DNA of 64,000 bases from CALBPI01 sp038524795 (GTDB lineage Bacteria; Pseudomonadota; Gammaproteobacteria; Steroidobacterales; Woeseiaceae): NCBI GenBank assembly GCA_038524795.1, contig JBCBIJ010000013.1, forward strand, positions 32,847-96,846, given 5' to 3'. A program made the position numbers and the translations under genes. Shown piece by piece: positions 1-8,481 of the stretch (its first letter is position 1; each line of letters starts with the position of its first letter). Under the pieces are notes generated by a model. The model saw only the letters and a program-made list of their open reading frames with translations, searched no databases and was not told the DNA's origin.

Positions 1-13
1 AATGCTGCGTCCC

Positions 14-439
14 TCAGGCCTCACGCTTGGCCAACGTCCCGCTCGGCTGGCGCACACCGAACAGGTAGAGCCCCAGCGTGATCCCCGCCGTGGCGATCAT
101 CGAGGACCAGAGCAGGAACTGGACAAAGCCGCCCCATGCGGACCAGGTACCCAACGCACCGTAAACGGCCAGGTATACGCAGGCACCGCCATTGCTCACG
201 ATGCCCACCCAGATCGGTCCCGCGAGGCGCTCGCCCTGCAGCGCCGCGCGCAATCCGAATGCGTAGCCGACGCAAAGGGCGAGATAAGCCCAGCCCAGCA
301 TGCGCAAAAACAGCAGCGTTGGCTGCTCGGGAAGGCCCAACGCATCCAGCAGCGCCGCCGGGAACAGCAGCAACGGGATGCACCAGAACAAGACCGTCGC
401 GGCAATCTTAAAGACGAAAACAAGCGACAGCGCGTTCAT
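14..439 (-). CDS. Four-helix membrane protein of unknown function
   Basis: The 141-residue protein is almost entirely hydrophobic, with four likely membrane helices near residues 7-29, 41-62, 74-95 and 105-127 and a short charged tail. Its start overlaps the stop of the upstream gene by 4 bases (ATGA), so it is the last gene of a six-gene operon read from 3179 down to here. It resembles the 4-helix protein at 16899-17303 in length and helix layout, which is an inference from reading the two side by side. No function is assigned. Confidence 0.75.
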   Translation of the reverse strand: MNALSLVFVFKIAATVLFWCIPLLLFPAALLDALGLPEQPTLLFLRMLGWAYLALCVGYAFGLRAALQGERLAGPIWVGIVSNGGACVYLAVYGALGTWSAWGGFVQFLLWSSMIATAGITLGLYLFGVRQPSGTLAKREA

Positions 440-798
440 GATCCGTTGGCATCCCCCGGCCGGCGCGACGTCGTATTCAGCGAGTACACGAACGCCTCCA
501 GTCGCGTGCCGTCTTGAAGCGTCACGGTGACCTGCTCTCGCGAATAACCCTCACCTTCAAACGCATCGAGCCGCGCCCAGTGATCGCCCAGGTGGTCTGA
601 GCTGAAAACAAAGCCCGCGACGGGCTCGCCGTCTTCGCCGGGCACGATGGCTGGGTAGCCCGAGGCCGCACCCCAACCTTCCTCGTACAATCTCCCCCGC
701 AACGTCGCAGGCTGCCAGTCGCCCGGGATATCTGCCATTTCGTGGTGGTTGCTGCGACCCGGCGCCAGCGTCCCATAAATGAAAAGCCGTTCGGTCAT
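436..798 (-). CDS. Gamma-glutamylcyclotransferase (AIG2-like) family protein
   Basis: The 120-residue protein starts with the family signature YGTLAPG at residues 8-14 and carries a DAFEGEGYSR segment near residues 78-87, where the catalytic acid of this fold is expected (probably E81). Enzymes of this family cyclise gamma-glutamyl or gamma-glutamylamine compounds to 5-oxoproline; the substrate cannot be read from sequence. It overlaps both neighbours by 4 bases, so it is translationally coupled to the acetyltransferase before it and the membrane protein after it. Confidence 0.85.
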   Translation of the reverse strand: MTERLFIYGTLAPGRSNHHEMADIPGDWQPATLRGRLYEEGWGAASGYPAIVPGEDGEPVAGFVFSSDHLGDHWARLDAFEGEGYSREQVTVTLQDGTRLEAFVYSLNTTSRRPGDANGS

Positions 799-1196
799 GA
801 CGTCTTGCGTTGCATCGTGGCGTGGCCGACACGCGTGAATCCATGACGCGCGTAGTAGCCGACGTTGTCCTCGGTGCAGCCCAGCACAACCTCCTGCACG
901 GGCGCGAGCGTCTCAAGCGCCCGCCGCATCATCGCATCGCCCACACCCTGCCCGCGATACTCGGCATCGACAATGACATCTTCGATGAAAGCACGAAACC
1001 GCCGATCACTGAGGACACGCAGGAAACCAACGAGCTTTGAATCGGCCCATGCCGAAACGTGAAACGAGTCGGCGTCGAGCATCACGCGAACATCGTCAAC
1101 CGACCGATCGCAAGCCCAGTCGGTTTGCGCAAACAACGCGGCGACGTCCCCGGCGTCCAAGGGCTCGTCGAACGCGATGCGAACAGGTGCACCCAA
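795..1196 (-). CDS. GNAT family N-acetyltransferase
   Basis: The 133-residue protein has the GNAT motif A at residues 76-90 (VDAEYRGQGVGDAMM, with the R-G-Q-G-V-G pyrophosphate loop binding acetyl-CoA) and a YYARHGF motif B region near residue 114. It should transfer an acetyl group to an amine; the acceptor is unknown. It starts 2 bases after the upstream VOC gene ends and overlaps the downstream cyclotransferase gene by 4 bases, so it is part of the same operon. Confidence 0.88.
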   Translation of the reverse strand: MGAPVRIAFDEPLDAGDVAALFAQTDWACDRSVDDVRVMLDADSFHVSAWADSKLVGFLRVLSDRRFRAFIEDVIVDAEYRGQGVGDAMMRRALETLAPVQEVVLGCTEDNVGYYARHGFTRVGHATMQRKTS

Positions 1197-1198
1197 TC

Positions 1199-1624
1199 TC
1201 AGCGAACCGCGCCCGGTGCGAACGCATGACCCTCGCTGTACTCGATCAAGTCCCAGAGGTTGCCGTAGAGGTCTTCGAACACGGCAACCTTGCCGTAGTC
1301 CTGCACCGAGGGCTCGCGCACAAACGTCACGCCGTGCTCGCGCAGCCGCGCGACGTCGGCTTCGAAATCGATGCTGCGCAGAAACAGAAAGACGCGCCCG
1401 CCTGATTGGTTACCGATGAAGGCGCTTTGCCGATCATCCCGCGCACGTGCCAGCAACAAGGCCGCACCATCGCCGCCGGGCGGCGCCACGACCACCCAGC
1501 GTTTGTCCTGCTCGGGTTGCGGCGTGTCATCGATGAGCTCGAAGCCCAGTACCTTGGTGTAAAACGCAATGGCCTCGTCGTAGTCGCGGACGACGAGCGC
1601 CACATGCACGATGGCCTTGGTCAT
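1199..1624 (-). CDS. VOC family protein (glyoxalase/bleomycin-resistance fold)
   Basis: The 141-residue protein begins with a typical VOC start (IVHVALVVRDYDEAIAFYT) and ends its core with GNLWDLIEY. His8 and the Glu of LIEY are candidate metal ligands of the paired beta-alpha-beta-beta-beta units. Members bind a metal and act in isomerase, dioxygenase or sequestration roles; no substrate can be named. It is one of four VOC genes in the left 9 kb and sits in the six-gene operon 12 bases after the LysE-type exporter. Confidence 0.88.
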   Translation of the reverse strand: MTKAIVHVALVVRDYDEAIAFYTKVLGFELIDDTPQPEQDKRWVVVAPPGGDGAALLLARARDDRQSAFIGNQSGGRVFLFLRSIDFEADVARLREHGVTFVREPSVQDYGKVAVFEDLYGNLWDLIEYSEGHAFAPGAVR

Positions 1625-1635
1625 GGGCTTCTCAC

Positions 1636-2259
1636 CTAGCGTGTTTCAATGTCTTTGGCGCCAAGCAGTATCGCGGCGCCAATGAGAAACGTGCCAGAAA
1701 CACGATTGAGCTGTGCGTGGGCAGCGGGCCGAAGTCGCCTGCCGATCCAGTCGGCGCCCGCGCCGTAACCACACAGAAACAGGCCATCAATGGCGATGTA
1801 GGTCGCACTCAGCGCCGCAAACTGTGGCGCGAGTGCCTGGCTCGGATCGATGAACTGCGGGAACAGTGCCGCAAAGAAGATGACAGCCTTTGGGTTCGCT
1901 GCCGACGTCAAAAATCCCTGCCAGTACAGGCTCGACCTCGACCGCTGCGCTCGCGAGCGAGGCTCCCCAACGGCCGGCTTTGCGAGTATGAGTTTGATGC
2001 CCAGGTAGACGAGATACGCCACGCCCAACCATTTAACCGCGAGAAAGACGTGACGTGAGCTCGCGACGATACTCGCGAGGCCCACAGCGGCCACGAGCAT
2101 CTGCAAGAAATTGGCGCTCAGATCGCCGGCAGCCGTAAACACGGCGCGCCGGAATCCGCTACCGAGGCTGTTCGACAACATGAGCAACTGACTGGGGCCC
2201 GGGGTGCTCATGAAGACCAGCACCGTGGCGACGAACAGCATCCAGGTTTCAAGTGTCAT
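1636..2259 (-). CDS. LysE/RhtB family amino-acid exporter
   Basis: The 207-residue inner-membrane protein has the family's N-terminal TPGPSQLLMLSNSLGSG segment (residues 19-35), about six hydrophobic helices, and a conserved GFLTSAANPKAVIFF stretch in the middle. LysE/RhtB proteins export amino acids or their derivatives. The start overlaps the stop of the 2OG-oxygenase gene by 4 bases, which suggests the oxygenase product or an amino-acid derivative could be its cargo (inference). Confidence 0.9.
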   Translation of the reverse strand: MTLETWMLFVATVLVFMSTPGPSQLLMLSNSLGSGFRRAVFTAAGDLSANFLQMLVAAVGLASIVASSRHVFLAVKWLGVAYLVYLGIKLILAKPAVGEPRSRAQRSRSSLYWQGFLTSAANPKAVIFFAALFPQFIDPSQALAPQFAALSATYIAIDGLFLCGYGAGADWIGRRLRPAAHAQLNRVSGTFLIGAAILLGAKDIETR

Positions 2260-3179
2260 AGACGCGTCCTGTGTGAAGCCTCAATACGTGACTGCAAGTG
2301 CGCACCGGCAGTCGTAGGCTTAAAGCGTGGCGGGTTGTCGGCGCTCGTGCAACTGGGCAGCGCGGAAACCTCCGTCGCGCTGTCAGGATCAATGAATACG
2401 GCGATCGACTGGCGCGAACGCCCGTCCAGCTGCGGCTGCACACGATGCAATGTTGAGCGGTAGCGGCCGTTCGTCCAGACCTGCAGCAAGTCGCCCGCGT
2501 TGATGATGATGCGCCCGGGATCGGCTGCAACCGGCAGCCAGACACCGCTGGGGTCCTGAACCTCGAGCCCGGGAGTGTCCTGCTGAAACAGGAGCGTCAG
2601 CAGGCCGTAGTCCGTGTGCGCGCCCGCACCCAATTGGCGGGGCTGGACGCTTTCCGGGTCGTAAGCGGGGTAATGCAGCAAGCGCATTGTGACGTTCTCG
2701 CCATGATGGCAGCGCGCGAAGAAATTGGGCTCCGTATCCAGCGCAAGCGCCATGACGTGCATGAGTCGGAATGCACCCTCGAGACAGCTTGCGTAGAACG
2801 CCCGCATGAGCTGCGCGAATACCGGGGACGGCCAGCGCGCCTCGTCAACACCGCGGCGCCCCACATCACGCATCGTGAAGGTCTCCTTGAGGTCTGCAGG
2901 CGCCGTTGGGTCCAGGTGTTCATCGCCTGAACACTGATAGCCAAAGTTGTCGGCTGCCGTGCCGTAGGCACTGCGCTGCTTGTCTTCTGGCGCCCCGGCA
3001 AAGAACGCCTGCGCCGCATCGAACACAGCGCCGAGCTGTGCGTGGTCCACGCCGAGATTGCGGACCGCCATAAACCCGACCGTCGAAAAGGCATCATCGA
3101 CGGATACAGCCAACGCTCCGAGCGCCGCCGGGCTTTCCGCGTCGTAGCTCGAGAAATCCAATGTTGGAATGTTGGGCAT
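2256..3179 (-). CDS. 2-oxoglutarate/Fe(II) dioxygenase, isopenicillin N synthase-like
   Basis: The 307-residue protein has the N-terminal DIOX_N region and the C-terminal double-stranded beta-helix core. The iron ligands are visible as HTD (H188, D190) and H245 in STLHRV. R256 in the RQS motif should bind the 2-oxoglutarate carboxylate. The family hydroxylates or desaturates small molecules using O2 and 2-oxoglutarate. It is the first gene of the operon that continues to 14 (LysE exporter, VOC, GNAT, cyclotransferase, membrane protein). The physiological substrate is unknown. Confidence 0.9.
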   Translation of the reverse strand: MPNIPTLDFSSYDAESPAALGALAVSVDDAFSTVGFMAVRNLGVDHAQLGAVFDAAQAFFAGAPEDKQRSAYGTAADNFGYQCSGDEHLDPTAPADLKETFTMRDVGRRGVDEARWPSPVFAQLMRAFYASCLEGAFRLMHVMALALDTEPNFFARCHHGENVTMRLLHYPAYDPESVQPRQLGAGAHTDYGLLTLLFQQDTPGLEVQDPSGVWLPVAADPGRIIINAGDLLQVWTNGRYRSTLHRVQPQLDGRSRQSIAVFIDPDSATEVSALPSCTSADNPPRFKPTTAGAHLQSRIEASHRTRL

Positions 3180-3193
3180 ATCGGCAACGACCC

Positions 3194-3502
3194 CTAGCGT
3201 TCTTCTTCCGACGCCGCCTCTTGCATCGCACGCGCGCGGCGAACGAGCGCCCTCGATGACATCGCCACACGGAAGAATGCCCAGATCAGCGTCATGGCGC
3301 CCGCAACTGTCAGCGAGATGGCGACGTTGCGGTCGCCGAGTAGGGGGTGCAAACGAGCTCCGGGACTCGCAAGACTGTAAACCCCGAGCGACAGCAGAAT
3401 CGCGCCCGGGAACCCGGCCAGGGCTGCCGTGCGGATCTTCTTCAGGAATGCGTCGACGACCTCTTTCGGAGACCGTTGTCCTTCGTATTCGAGCCGCGAC
3501 AC
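3194..3502 (-). CDS. Small two-helix membrane protein
   Basis: The 102-residue protein has a charged N-terminus and hydrophobic segments near residues 27-48 and 60-82, followed by an R/A/E-rich cytoplasmic tail. No family is recognised. It precedes the oxygenase operon by 15 bases on the same strand and may be co-transcribed with it. Confidence 0.65.
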   Translation of the reverse strand: MSRLEYEGQRSPKEVVDAFLKKIRTAALAGFPGAILLSLGVYSLASPGARLHPLLGDRNVAISLTVAGAMTLIWAFFRVAMSSRALVRRARAMQEAASEEER

Positions 3503-3523
3503 CTTATACCACCAGGCGTCGCC

Positions 3524-3802
3524 TTAAGGCGCACGTTTGACGCTCTGTGAGCGCATCAAGGACGCCGCTGCCAGAACCAGCAACAACAAGACCATCCACA
3601 TGCCGAGCAACATGAGCACTTGGCCGCTCGCAATACTCTGCCAGAGCAACACGAGAACCGGTGCGACGACGAAGCAAATGCCCGTTGCGACGACGCGGGG
3701 CCGGCGCACGACAAGGCGACGCAGCAGCACCAGCGCCACACCCACACAAAGCACCAGCACAATGGCGAGAACTACAGGCGCCTGATCAGAATCCACGTTC
3801 AT
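3524..3802 (-). CDS. Small three-helix membrane protein
   Basis: The 92-residue protein consists of three hydrophobic helices separated by short basic turns (RRLVVRRPRVV in the first turn), so it is an integral inner-membrane protein. No family is recognised. The spacer between it and the TonB-domain gene holds a GC-rich imperfect inverted repeat around 3833-3852 without a T tract. Confidence 0.6.
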   Translation of the reverse strand: MNVDSDQAPVVLAIVLVLCVGVALVLLRRLVVRRPRVVATGICFVVAPVLVLLWQSIASGQVLMLLGMWMVLLLLVLAAASLMRSQSVKRAP

Positions 3803-3900
3803 CTCGCGCCACGCTTACCTGGCATCTCATGGCCCCGCTGCGCGGGCCCCACCCCGCGCCTTAACGATACCATCGGACGGGGTTCAGCGCCGTCGGGCGC

Positions 3901-4311
3901 TTAGCGCGCCAGCTTAAACTCCAGCGTAATTTTGACATCGTCTTGCGGATCGTTGGCCGGGAAGCGCCAGCATTCGAGGGCCGCCTTGGCGCTGGCATTG
4001 AAGAAGCGTTCAGGCTCACCCCCCACGACACGGATGCTCCGCGGCACACCCTCTTCGTCGATGTCAAAAACCAGCTCGACGTAGCCTTCAACACCCCGCG
4101 CAGCGGCGTCGCGCGGGTAACGCGGCGCGCAGGTCTTGATGGGATCCGGGATAGCCGGGTCAGCGGTCTCCGGCGGCGCCGCTTCTGCAGAGGCGGGGCC
4201 AGTGTAATCGCCAGTGGGCATAATGAGGTCAGACGCGGTGGGCTGCTGCGCGCACCCGGCAAGCGTCGCAAAGAGACCAGCGGCGAATAGACTACGAACC
4301 AAACCCGTCAT
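3901..4311 (-). CDS. Lipoprotein with TonB C-terminal domain
   Basis: The 136-residue protein has a signal peptide ending in a lipobox (LAGC, Cys19) and a C-terminal TonB-like domain from about residue 58 (CAPRYPRDAAARGVEGYVELVFDIDEEG pattern, ending in the FPANDP...LEFKL strand). There is no N-terminal transmembrane energising helix of the TonB/ExbBD type, so it is a lipid-anchored periplasmic TonB-domain protein, not a canonical transducer. Its start overlaps the preceding membrane-protein gene by 4 bases. Confidence 0.82.
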   Translation of the reverse strand: MTGLVRSLFAAGLFATLAGCAQQPTASDLIMPTGDYTGPASAEAAPPETADPAIPDPIKTCAPRYPRDAAARGVEGYVELVFDIDEEGVPRSIRVVGGEPERFFNASAKAALECWRFPANDPQDDVKITLEFKLAR

Positions 4312-4667
4312 GTCACCCTGAAGATCAAGAATACGGTTTCGAGAAACGACACGGGCATGCGCTTCACCCGCGCTTCCGGGTCCTCACGCAAGATCCGAAG
4401 CCGGCGATTGCACTCCATCAAGGACCGAACAAAGCTGATTGGCAGCAACATGATGATGGTGTACCACACAGTCACCATCAGTGCGTAGACCGACAAAACG
4501 GCTTTGTCCTCAACAAAGAGACCGATGGCCTGAAACAGGAACACTGCGTTCAGCAAACCCAGCGGGACGAAGAGTATCGACAACGCGGTATAGACCACGC
4601 GCGAACGCCGAAGCGACGCGTCAATCGAGAGTGAGTCCTGAAGCCTTCTTGATCTGCGTCGTCGCAT
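4308..4667 (-). CDS. Small two-helix membrane protein
   Basis: The 119-residue protein starts with an arginine-rich cytoplasmic segment (MRRRRSRR), followed by two hydrophobic helices near residues 25-50 and 58-82 and a basic C-terminal region. It overlaps the TonB-domain lipoprotein gene by 4 bases. The function is unknown. Confidence 0.65.
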   Translation of the reverse strand: MRRRRSRRLQDSLSIDASLRRSRVVYTALSILFVPLGLLNAVFLFQAIGLFVEDKAVLSVYALMVTVWYTIIMLLPISFVRSLMECNRRLRILREDPEARVKRMPVSFLETVFLIFRVT

Positions 4668-4679
4668 CGTGCCTCGAGT

Positions 4680-5030
4680 TCAGATCCGTTCCTTGGTAAC
4701 CGCAGTCGCCGTGTCGCCGGTGTTAGGTGTTCCGGCCGGCTCGATGAGCAACGCATGGACTTCGCCCTTTGCAACGGGCCGATGCTCAACCCCTTTGGGC
4801 ACGATGTAGAGATCGCCCGGGCCAAGGTGTACATCACCCTCGCGCATCTCGATGACGAGCTCGCCTTCGAGCACAAGAAAAAAGTCATCGCTGTCTGGGT
4901 GCGAGTGCCAGGTGAATTCGCCCTCCGCTTTCACCACCATGACATCGTGGCCGTTGAACATCGAGACAATTTTGGGCGTCCAGTGCTCGTCAAATGTGTC
5001 GAGTTTGGCCTTGAGATTCACTGCTTGCAT
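4680..5030 (-). CDS. Cupin domain protein
   Basis: The chosen start (MQAVNLKAKL) gives 116 residues; the frame is open upstream to 5195, but that part overlaps the next gene and is not cupin-like. The single cupin barrel shows motif 1 as W-H-S-H-P-D-S-D-D-F-F-L-V-L-E-G and motif 2 as G-D-L-Y-I-V-P-K-G-V-E-H-R-P, with the His and Glu metal ligands present. Such stand-alone cupins are small enzymes or ligand-binding proteins; no substrate is evident. Confidence 0.85.
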   Translation of the reverse strand: MQAVNLKAKLDTFDEHWTPKIVSMFNGHDVMVVKAEGEFTWHSHPDSDDFFLVLEGELVIEMREGDVHLGPGDLYIVPKGVEHRPVAKGEVHALLIEPAGTPNTGDTATAVTKERI

Positions 5031-5050
5031 GCGTCTTTCGCTCCGGGGCG

Positions 5051-5425
5051 CTACAACGCCCGAAATCCGCCGTAAATCATGCACCGTGCATCGAATCCCG
5101 AGCCCGCGCTCGCAATGAGCTCCGGCATTTTCGGGTCTGCCGCCACGCGTGCGTTGGCGCGGACTCGCGCCTCGCGTGACGCGAAGCTCACCCAACCGAA
5201 CACCACGACTTCGTCTTCCGTTGGTGCCACGGCCGCGTTGAACGACTGCGTACCCTCGAGCTCCGGATCGTCCAGCACGAACTCCCGGTAGTCGAGTGCA
5301 CCCGCTGCTTTCCAGACCTTAGCCACAGCTGCTGAGAGCCGACGGTAATTGTCGAGCTGTTCACGCGGGATCGGCAGCGTGAAGCAGTCTATGTAGTCTG
5401 AATTCGAATCGGAATGTTTCGACAT
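5051..5425 (-). CDS. DUF1428 family protein
   Basis: From the second methionine (MSKHSDSN) the protein has 124 residues. It matches my recollection of DUF1428: a YIDCFTLPIPREQLDNYRR start, an AGALDYREFVLDD segment, VFGWVSFASREARVRAN, and a C-terminal FDARCMIYGGF. The fold is a ferredoxin-like dimeric barrel and the biochemical role is unknown. It follows the SnoaL-like gene closely on the same strand. Confidence 0.85.
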   Translation of the reverse strand: MSKHSDSNSDYIDCFTLPIPREQLDNYRRLSAAVAKVWKAAGALDYREFVLDDPELEGTQSFNAAVAPTEDEVVVFGWVSFASREARVRANARVAADPKMPELIASAGSGFDARCMIYGGFRAL

Positions 5426-5446
5426 CCTCGTACCCTGCACAAGCCG

Positions 5447-5854
5447 CTACTGGTTCTTCCGAGCCATCAAAAGCTGCTCCGCGAGATCTGTCACGACCCA
5501 CTCTTCTGAGATCCGGCCGTTCTCGAACTGGCTTGTCACCATGTCACGCCAGACGATTTCTCTTTGCGATGCCGAGAAGCCCTTGAAGCTGCCCGTTTGG
5601 CTACCCGTCAATGTGCGTTGCCAGCAGACACGGTCATCGCTTTCGAGAAACACCTCAACCTCGACATGAATGTTCGAGAAGGCGCGAAATAGCGTGCCGA
5701 GCGTCTTCAGGACGACATCGTGACCGCCACGGATGTCGCGCCCCGTGACATGCGCCGTGTACTTGTCAGTGAAGTAATCGCCGACGGCCTCCAGATTTCG
5801 CTCGGCGATCAGCGCCGCATTCGCAGCCTCAATGACCGACCTAAGCGAACTCAC
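5447..5854 (-). CDS. SnoaL-like / NTF2-fold polyketide-cyclase-type protein
   Basis: The 135-residue protein has the cone-shaped NTF2 fold pattern: an N-terminal helix, YFTDKYTAHVTG, a central R-AFSNIHVEVEVFLESDDRVCWQRTLTGS beta segment, and an EEWVVTDLAEQL end typical of SnoaL-like ester cyclases. The binding pocket ligand is unknown. The start overlaps the stop of the upstream VOC gene by 4 bases. Confidence 0.8.
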   Translation of the reverse strand: MSSLRSVIEAANAALIAERNLEAVGDYFTDKYTAHVTGRDIRGGHDVVLKTLGTLFRAFSNIHVEVEVFLESDDRVCWQRTLTGSQTGSFKGFSASQREIVWRDMVTSQFENGRISEEWVVTDLAEQLLMARKNQ

Positions 5855-6195
5855 AGCTGCCAGAAACCGTGGTGCGTCTCGCCGAGGATGTAGACGGCGA
5901 AGGTGCCTTTGCCAGGTATCTCGAGCGGCGGGTGCGCCAGCTCAGCGCCAGCCTCAACGGCTGCGGCCACGGCTGCATCGATATCGGCAACCAGCGCATA
6001 GGGCCGAACTACTTGCTGTTCCGCCTCGTGCATGGGTGCACGAATGCCCACCATGCCGCCGCCGGCAAGGTCAGCCGTACGCGCGTTGCCCAAACCAGGG
6101 TCCGGATCGCCGAACGTCACCCCGTGGGCCGCCGCATACGCCGCACAAGCGCCATCGACATCCGGTGTCACAATTTCCAGGTAGTGAATCTGCAT
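5851..6195 (-). CDS. VOC family protein
   Basis: The 114-residue protein starts IHYLEIVTPDVDGACAAYA and is divergent from the VOC protein at 1199. The candidate metal ligands are His3 and Glu6. It ends FAVYILGETHHGFWQL. A good ribosome-binding site (GGAGG) lies 8 bases before the ATG. It heads a probable operon with the SnoaL-like and DUF1428 genes. Confidence 0.82.
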   Translation of the reverse strand: MQIHYLEIVTPDVDGACAAYAAAHGVTFGDPDPGLGNARTADLAGGGMVGIRAPMHEAEQQVVRPYALVADIDAAVAAAVEAGAELAHPPLEIPGKGTFAVYILGETHHGFWQL

Positions 6196-6395
6196 CGTCC
6201 CCGCACCTCCGTTATCTCGGACGGCAATGTCGGACTGTGACGCGTGATCGAGGCTTCGGTGGTGGCCGTTTTGTCACGGCGTCACTGAGCGCGACCGCCC
6301 GACGCGCTCATGTCTATTCTCGCTGAACCCGCATCACCTGATCAATGCACGCTCCCCTGGCGCGCGCCGGCAACCCTACGCGCTCTTCGGCGCGC
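6196..6395. other. Intergenic promoter-length spacer
   Basis: This 200-base gap separates two VOC genes. I see no coding signal in it. It contains a GC-rich stretch near 6355-6395 with short inverted repeats, and a possible sigma70-like pair on the minus strand (TTGATC, 18 bases, GAGAAT) upstream of the gene ending at 5851. The promoter reading is weak. Confidence 0.3.
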
Positions 6396-6788
6396 TTAGG
6401 TCTCGGCGCTGTGCTGGTAAATCTGAATAAGATTGCCACAAGTGTCGGCGAAGACGGCAATCGAGACGGGACCAGCGGCGGTGGGCTCCGTGGTGAACGT
6501 GACGCCTAATCCCTTGAGCCTTGCATATTCGGCTTCAAGATCATCCACCTCGAAGGCCGTGGCCGGTATGCCCTGTTCGAAGATTGCCTCTTGGAACGTT
6601 TTACCCGCCGGGTTTACGTTGGGCTCCAAAGAAAGCTCGGTCTCACCGCCTTCTGGCGACACAACCGAGATCCAGCGAAACTCGCCGACCGGAAAATCCT
6701 GCTTTTTGACGAAGCCAAGAATGTTGGTGTAGAAGTCGAGAGCCTTTTGTTGGTCGTCGACCATGATGCTCGTCACGCTGATTCTCAT
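6396..6788 (-). CDS. VOC family protein
   Basis: The 130-residue protein has the VOC pattern VTSIMVDDQQKALDFYTNILGF at the start and VFADTCGNLIQIYQ at the end. It resembles the 'glyoxalase superfamily' group with Q-F-P-V-G-E-F-R-W-I-S-V-V-S-P-E-G in the first half. It lies directly downstream of an AraC-type regulator on the same strand, so that regulator may control it. Confidence 0.87.
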   Translation of the reverse strand: MRISVTSIMVDDQQKALDFYTNILGFVKKQDFPVGEFRWISVVSPEGGETELSLEPNVNPAGKTFQEAIFEQGIPATAFEVDDLEAEYARLKGLGVTFTTEPTAAGPVSIAVFADTCGNLIQIYQHSAET

Positions 6789-6824
6789 TCGTTCGCTCCC
6801 TTAAATGCCAGGGCTCTTGATACC

Positions 6825-7256
6825 TCAGTCGGCACGCTCTTCGCTTCTCGTATTTTGCGCACCGGTCTCCCAGGCGGTGCGTAACACGGACAAGCAGTCC
6901 GGATAGGCCTGTTCGGGTGTGCGCGAAAGCGCTTCCCGGAATTGACTGGGGCTGCGGCCGAAGCGGCTCGAAAACAAGGTGCTGAAGCTGCCAAGACTTG
7001 AGAAGCCCACGGCCATGCAGATCTCGGTGATCGGCGCGTCCGAAAAGATCAAGTGGTGCCTTGCTTCGTCGAGGCGTGCTTTCGTTCGTAGCTGGACCGG
7101 CGTCTCGCCGAAGAGCGCCTTGAACTGCCGGACGAAATGAAACCGGGACATGGCGGCGGCCTTCGCGATCTCATCGATGGATAAAGCCGCCTCACCCGTG
7201 ACGCGCAACTCAGCGCGCGCTTTGCAGAGTCGAATGAGGCGGTCCTGTGTGAGCAT
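6825..7256 (-). CDS. AraC family transcriptional regulator (DNA-binding domain only)
   Basis: The 143-residue protein consists essentially of one AraC-type double helix-turn-helix: LSIDEIAKAAAMSRFHFVRQFKALFGETPVQL (residues 26-57) and ITEICMAVGFSSLGSFSTLFSSRFGRSPSQFRE (about 76-108). It lacks the usual N-terminal effector-binding domain, as in MarA/SoxS-sized members. The VOC gene follows 36 bases downstream and is the likely target or operon partner. Confidence 0.88.
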   Translation of the reverse strand: MLTQDRLIRLCKARAELRVTGEAALSIDEIAKAAAMSRFHFVRQFKALFGETPVQLRTKARLDEARHHLIFSDAPITEICMAVGFSSLGSFSTLFSSRFGRSPSQFREALSRTPEQAYPDCLSVLRTAWETGAQNTRSEERAD

Positions 7257-7269
7257 CTACGGCTCAGCC

Positions 7270-7800
7270 TCAAAAGCTCTGTGGCGTTGCCGGCATGGTG
7301 AAGCCAAGTCGATCCTCGAACGCCTCGCGGCGCTCGGGCGACAACTGATCCCGCGAAACGTAGATGGTGTAGCCGCCGAACATTACGTCGTCGACAACCG
7401 CCATCCAGTCCGAGACCTCGTCGGCCGGCAGCGTGTACTCCTGGCCATAGGAAAGTTCTGACGACAAGGGTTCGTTCCCCAGCTTGCCGGTGAACTTCCC
7501 GTCCTCGTAGACAATTGAATCGAGCCAGATGTGCTCGGTGCCACCCTCGGTCTCGATTGGTGCTTTGACCGAGTAGTACGCGGTTGCGTTGGCTTCGAGC
7601 GCTGGGAGCTGTTCAACGAAGCTCGCGACCGTGGCGCGCGCGTCGGCGATTGCCTTGGGCATGCTCTCGTCACCAGACGGGTAGACAACAACGGTTGGCT
7701 CGCCATCTCGCTCCACGAGCTCGGGCTTGTCATCGGCACTGCTCAACGGGCTAGCGACCGCCAGGCACAGTGTCAGCAAAAGCAACAGTCTTGTGCGCAT
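7270..7800 (-). CDS. DUF2314 (YegJ-like) secreted protein
   Basis: The start at 7800 (MRTRLLLLLTLCLAVASPLSSA) is preceded by AGGACGG and gives a clear signal peptide; a start at 7845 is possible but poorer. The mature domain matches DUF2314/YegJ as I recall it: AIADARATVASFVEQL, YYSVKAPIE...EHIWLDSIVYEDGKFTGKLGNEP, LPADEVSDWMAVVDDVMFGGYTIYV. The predicted location is periplasmic and the function unknown. Confidence 0.8.
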   Translation of the reverse strand: MRTRLLLLLTLCLAVASPLSSADDKPELVERDGEPTVVVYPSGDESMPKAIADARATVASFVEQLPALEANATAYYSVKAPIETEGGTEHIWLDSIVYEDGKFTGKLGNEPLSSELSYGQEYTLPADEVSDWMAVVDDVMFGGYTIYVSRDQLSPERREAFEDRLGFTMPATPQSF

Positions 7801-7926
7801 CGTCTTACCCGTCCTTAAGGCTGAAGGTTGTGAATCGCGGGCCACGGCATGGCAGCAATCACCCGGTGCCGTTAATCATCATGTGCCAGACGCCAAGGAA
7901 TCAAGGGAATTTTTAGACTCGGCAAA

Positions 7927-8481
7927 CTAATGCAACGTTGCGCCTGCGAGTTCGAGAATCTTCCGACAGGTTCGCAGGTTTCGCGACGTAGCGCCCACGC
8001 CGACCACTTTCTCAATACGCGCCGCCAGTTTGGAGCGCCCGATCCCATCGGGCGCCACCAGACAGAACAATCGCCCCACAAGAGCGTACGTCTCGGTGGC
8101 AGAGGCCAGCTCGGCCGCTGCATCCATGACACCGGTGGCCGGCTCACCATCCAAGAACGTCAGGTGAATGAACCTCTCGTCCACCTGTTCAGCAGCATTC
8201 TTACAAGACTCAATGGCATCGGATAGCTCCGTAGCCTCCAGGATGATCACCGTTGGCTCCAGCTCAAATGCCGCGCGCATCGCGTTGCTTACGGTCTTTG
8301 CCAGTGCCTCTTTGTCGCTCGACGCAGACTCAAAGACAACATTACCCGATTGGATGTAGGTGCTGACGTTCGCAAGCCCAGCCTCAGAGAGACAGGCGCG
8401 AAGCGCCGCCATGGGTACGATATTCTTGCCGCCGACATTAATGCCGCGCAGCAGTGCGACGTAAGTCACAGGCCTAGTCAC
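7927..8481 (-). CDS. DUF1697 family protein
   Basis: The 184-residue protein has the DUF1697 opening YVALLRGINVGGKNIVPMAALR and the TYIQSGNVVFES motif near residue 42. The family is widespread and uncharacterised. Its start overlaps the end of the upstream VOC gene by 8 bases, so the two are probably coupled. Confidence 0.9.
   Translation of the reverse strand: MTRPVTYVALLRGINVGGKNIVPMAALRACLSEAGLANVSTYIQSGNVVFESASSDKEALAKTVSNAMRAAFELEPTVIILEATELSDAIESCKNAAEQVDERFIHLTFLDGEPATGVMDAAAELASATETYALVGRLFCLVAPDGIGRSKLAARIEKVVGVGATSRNLRTCRKILELAGATLH

Noticed and set aside
3833..3852. GC-rich inverted repeat as rho-independent terminator
   Set aside because: The stem is imperfect and no T tract follows on either strand, so a terminator cannot be claimed.
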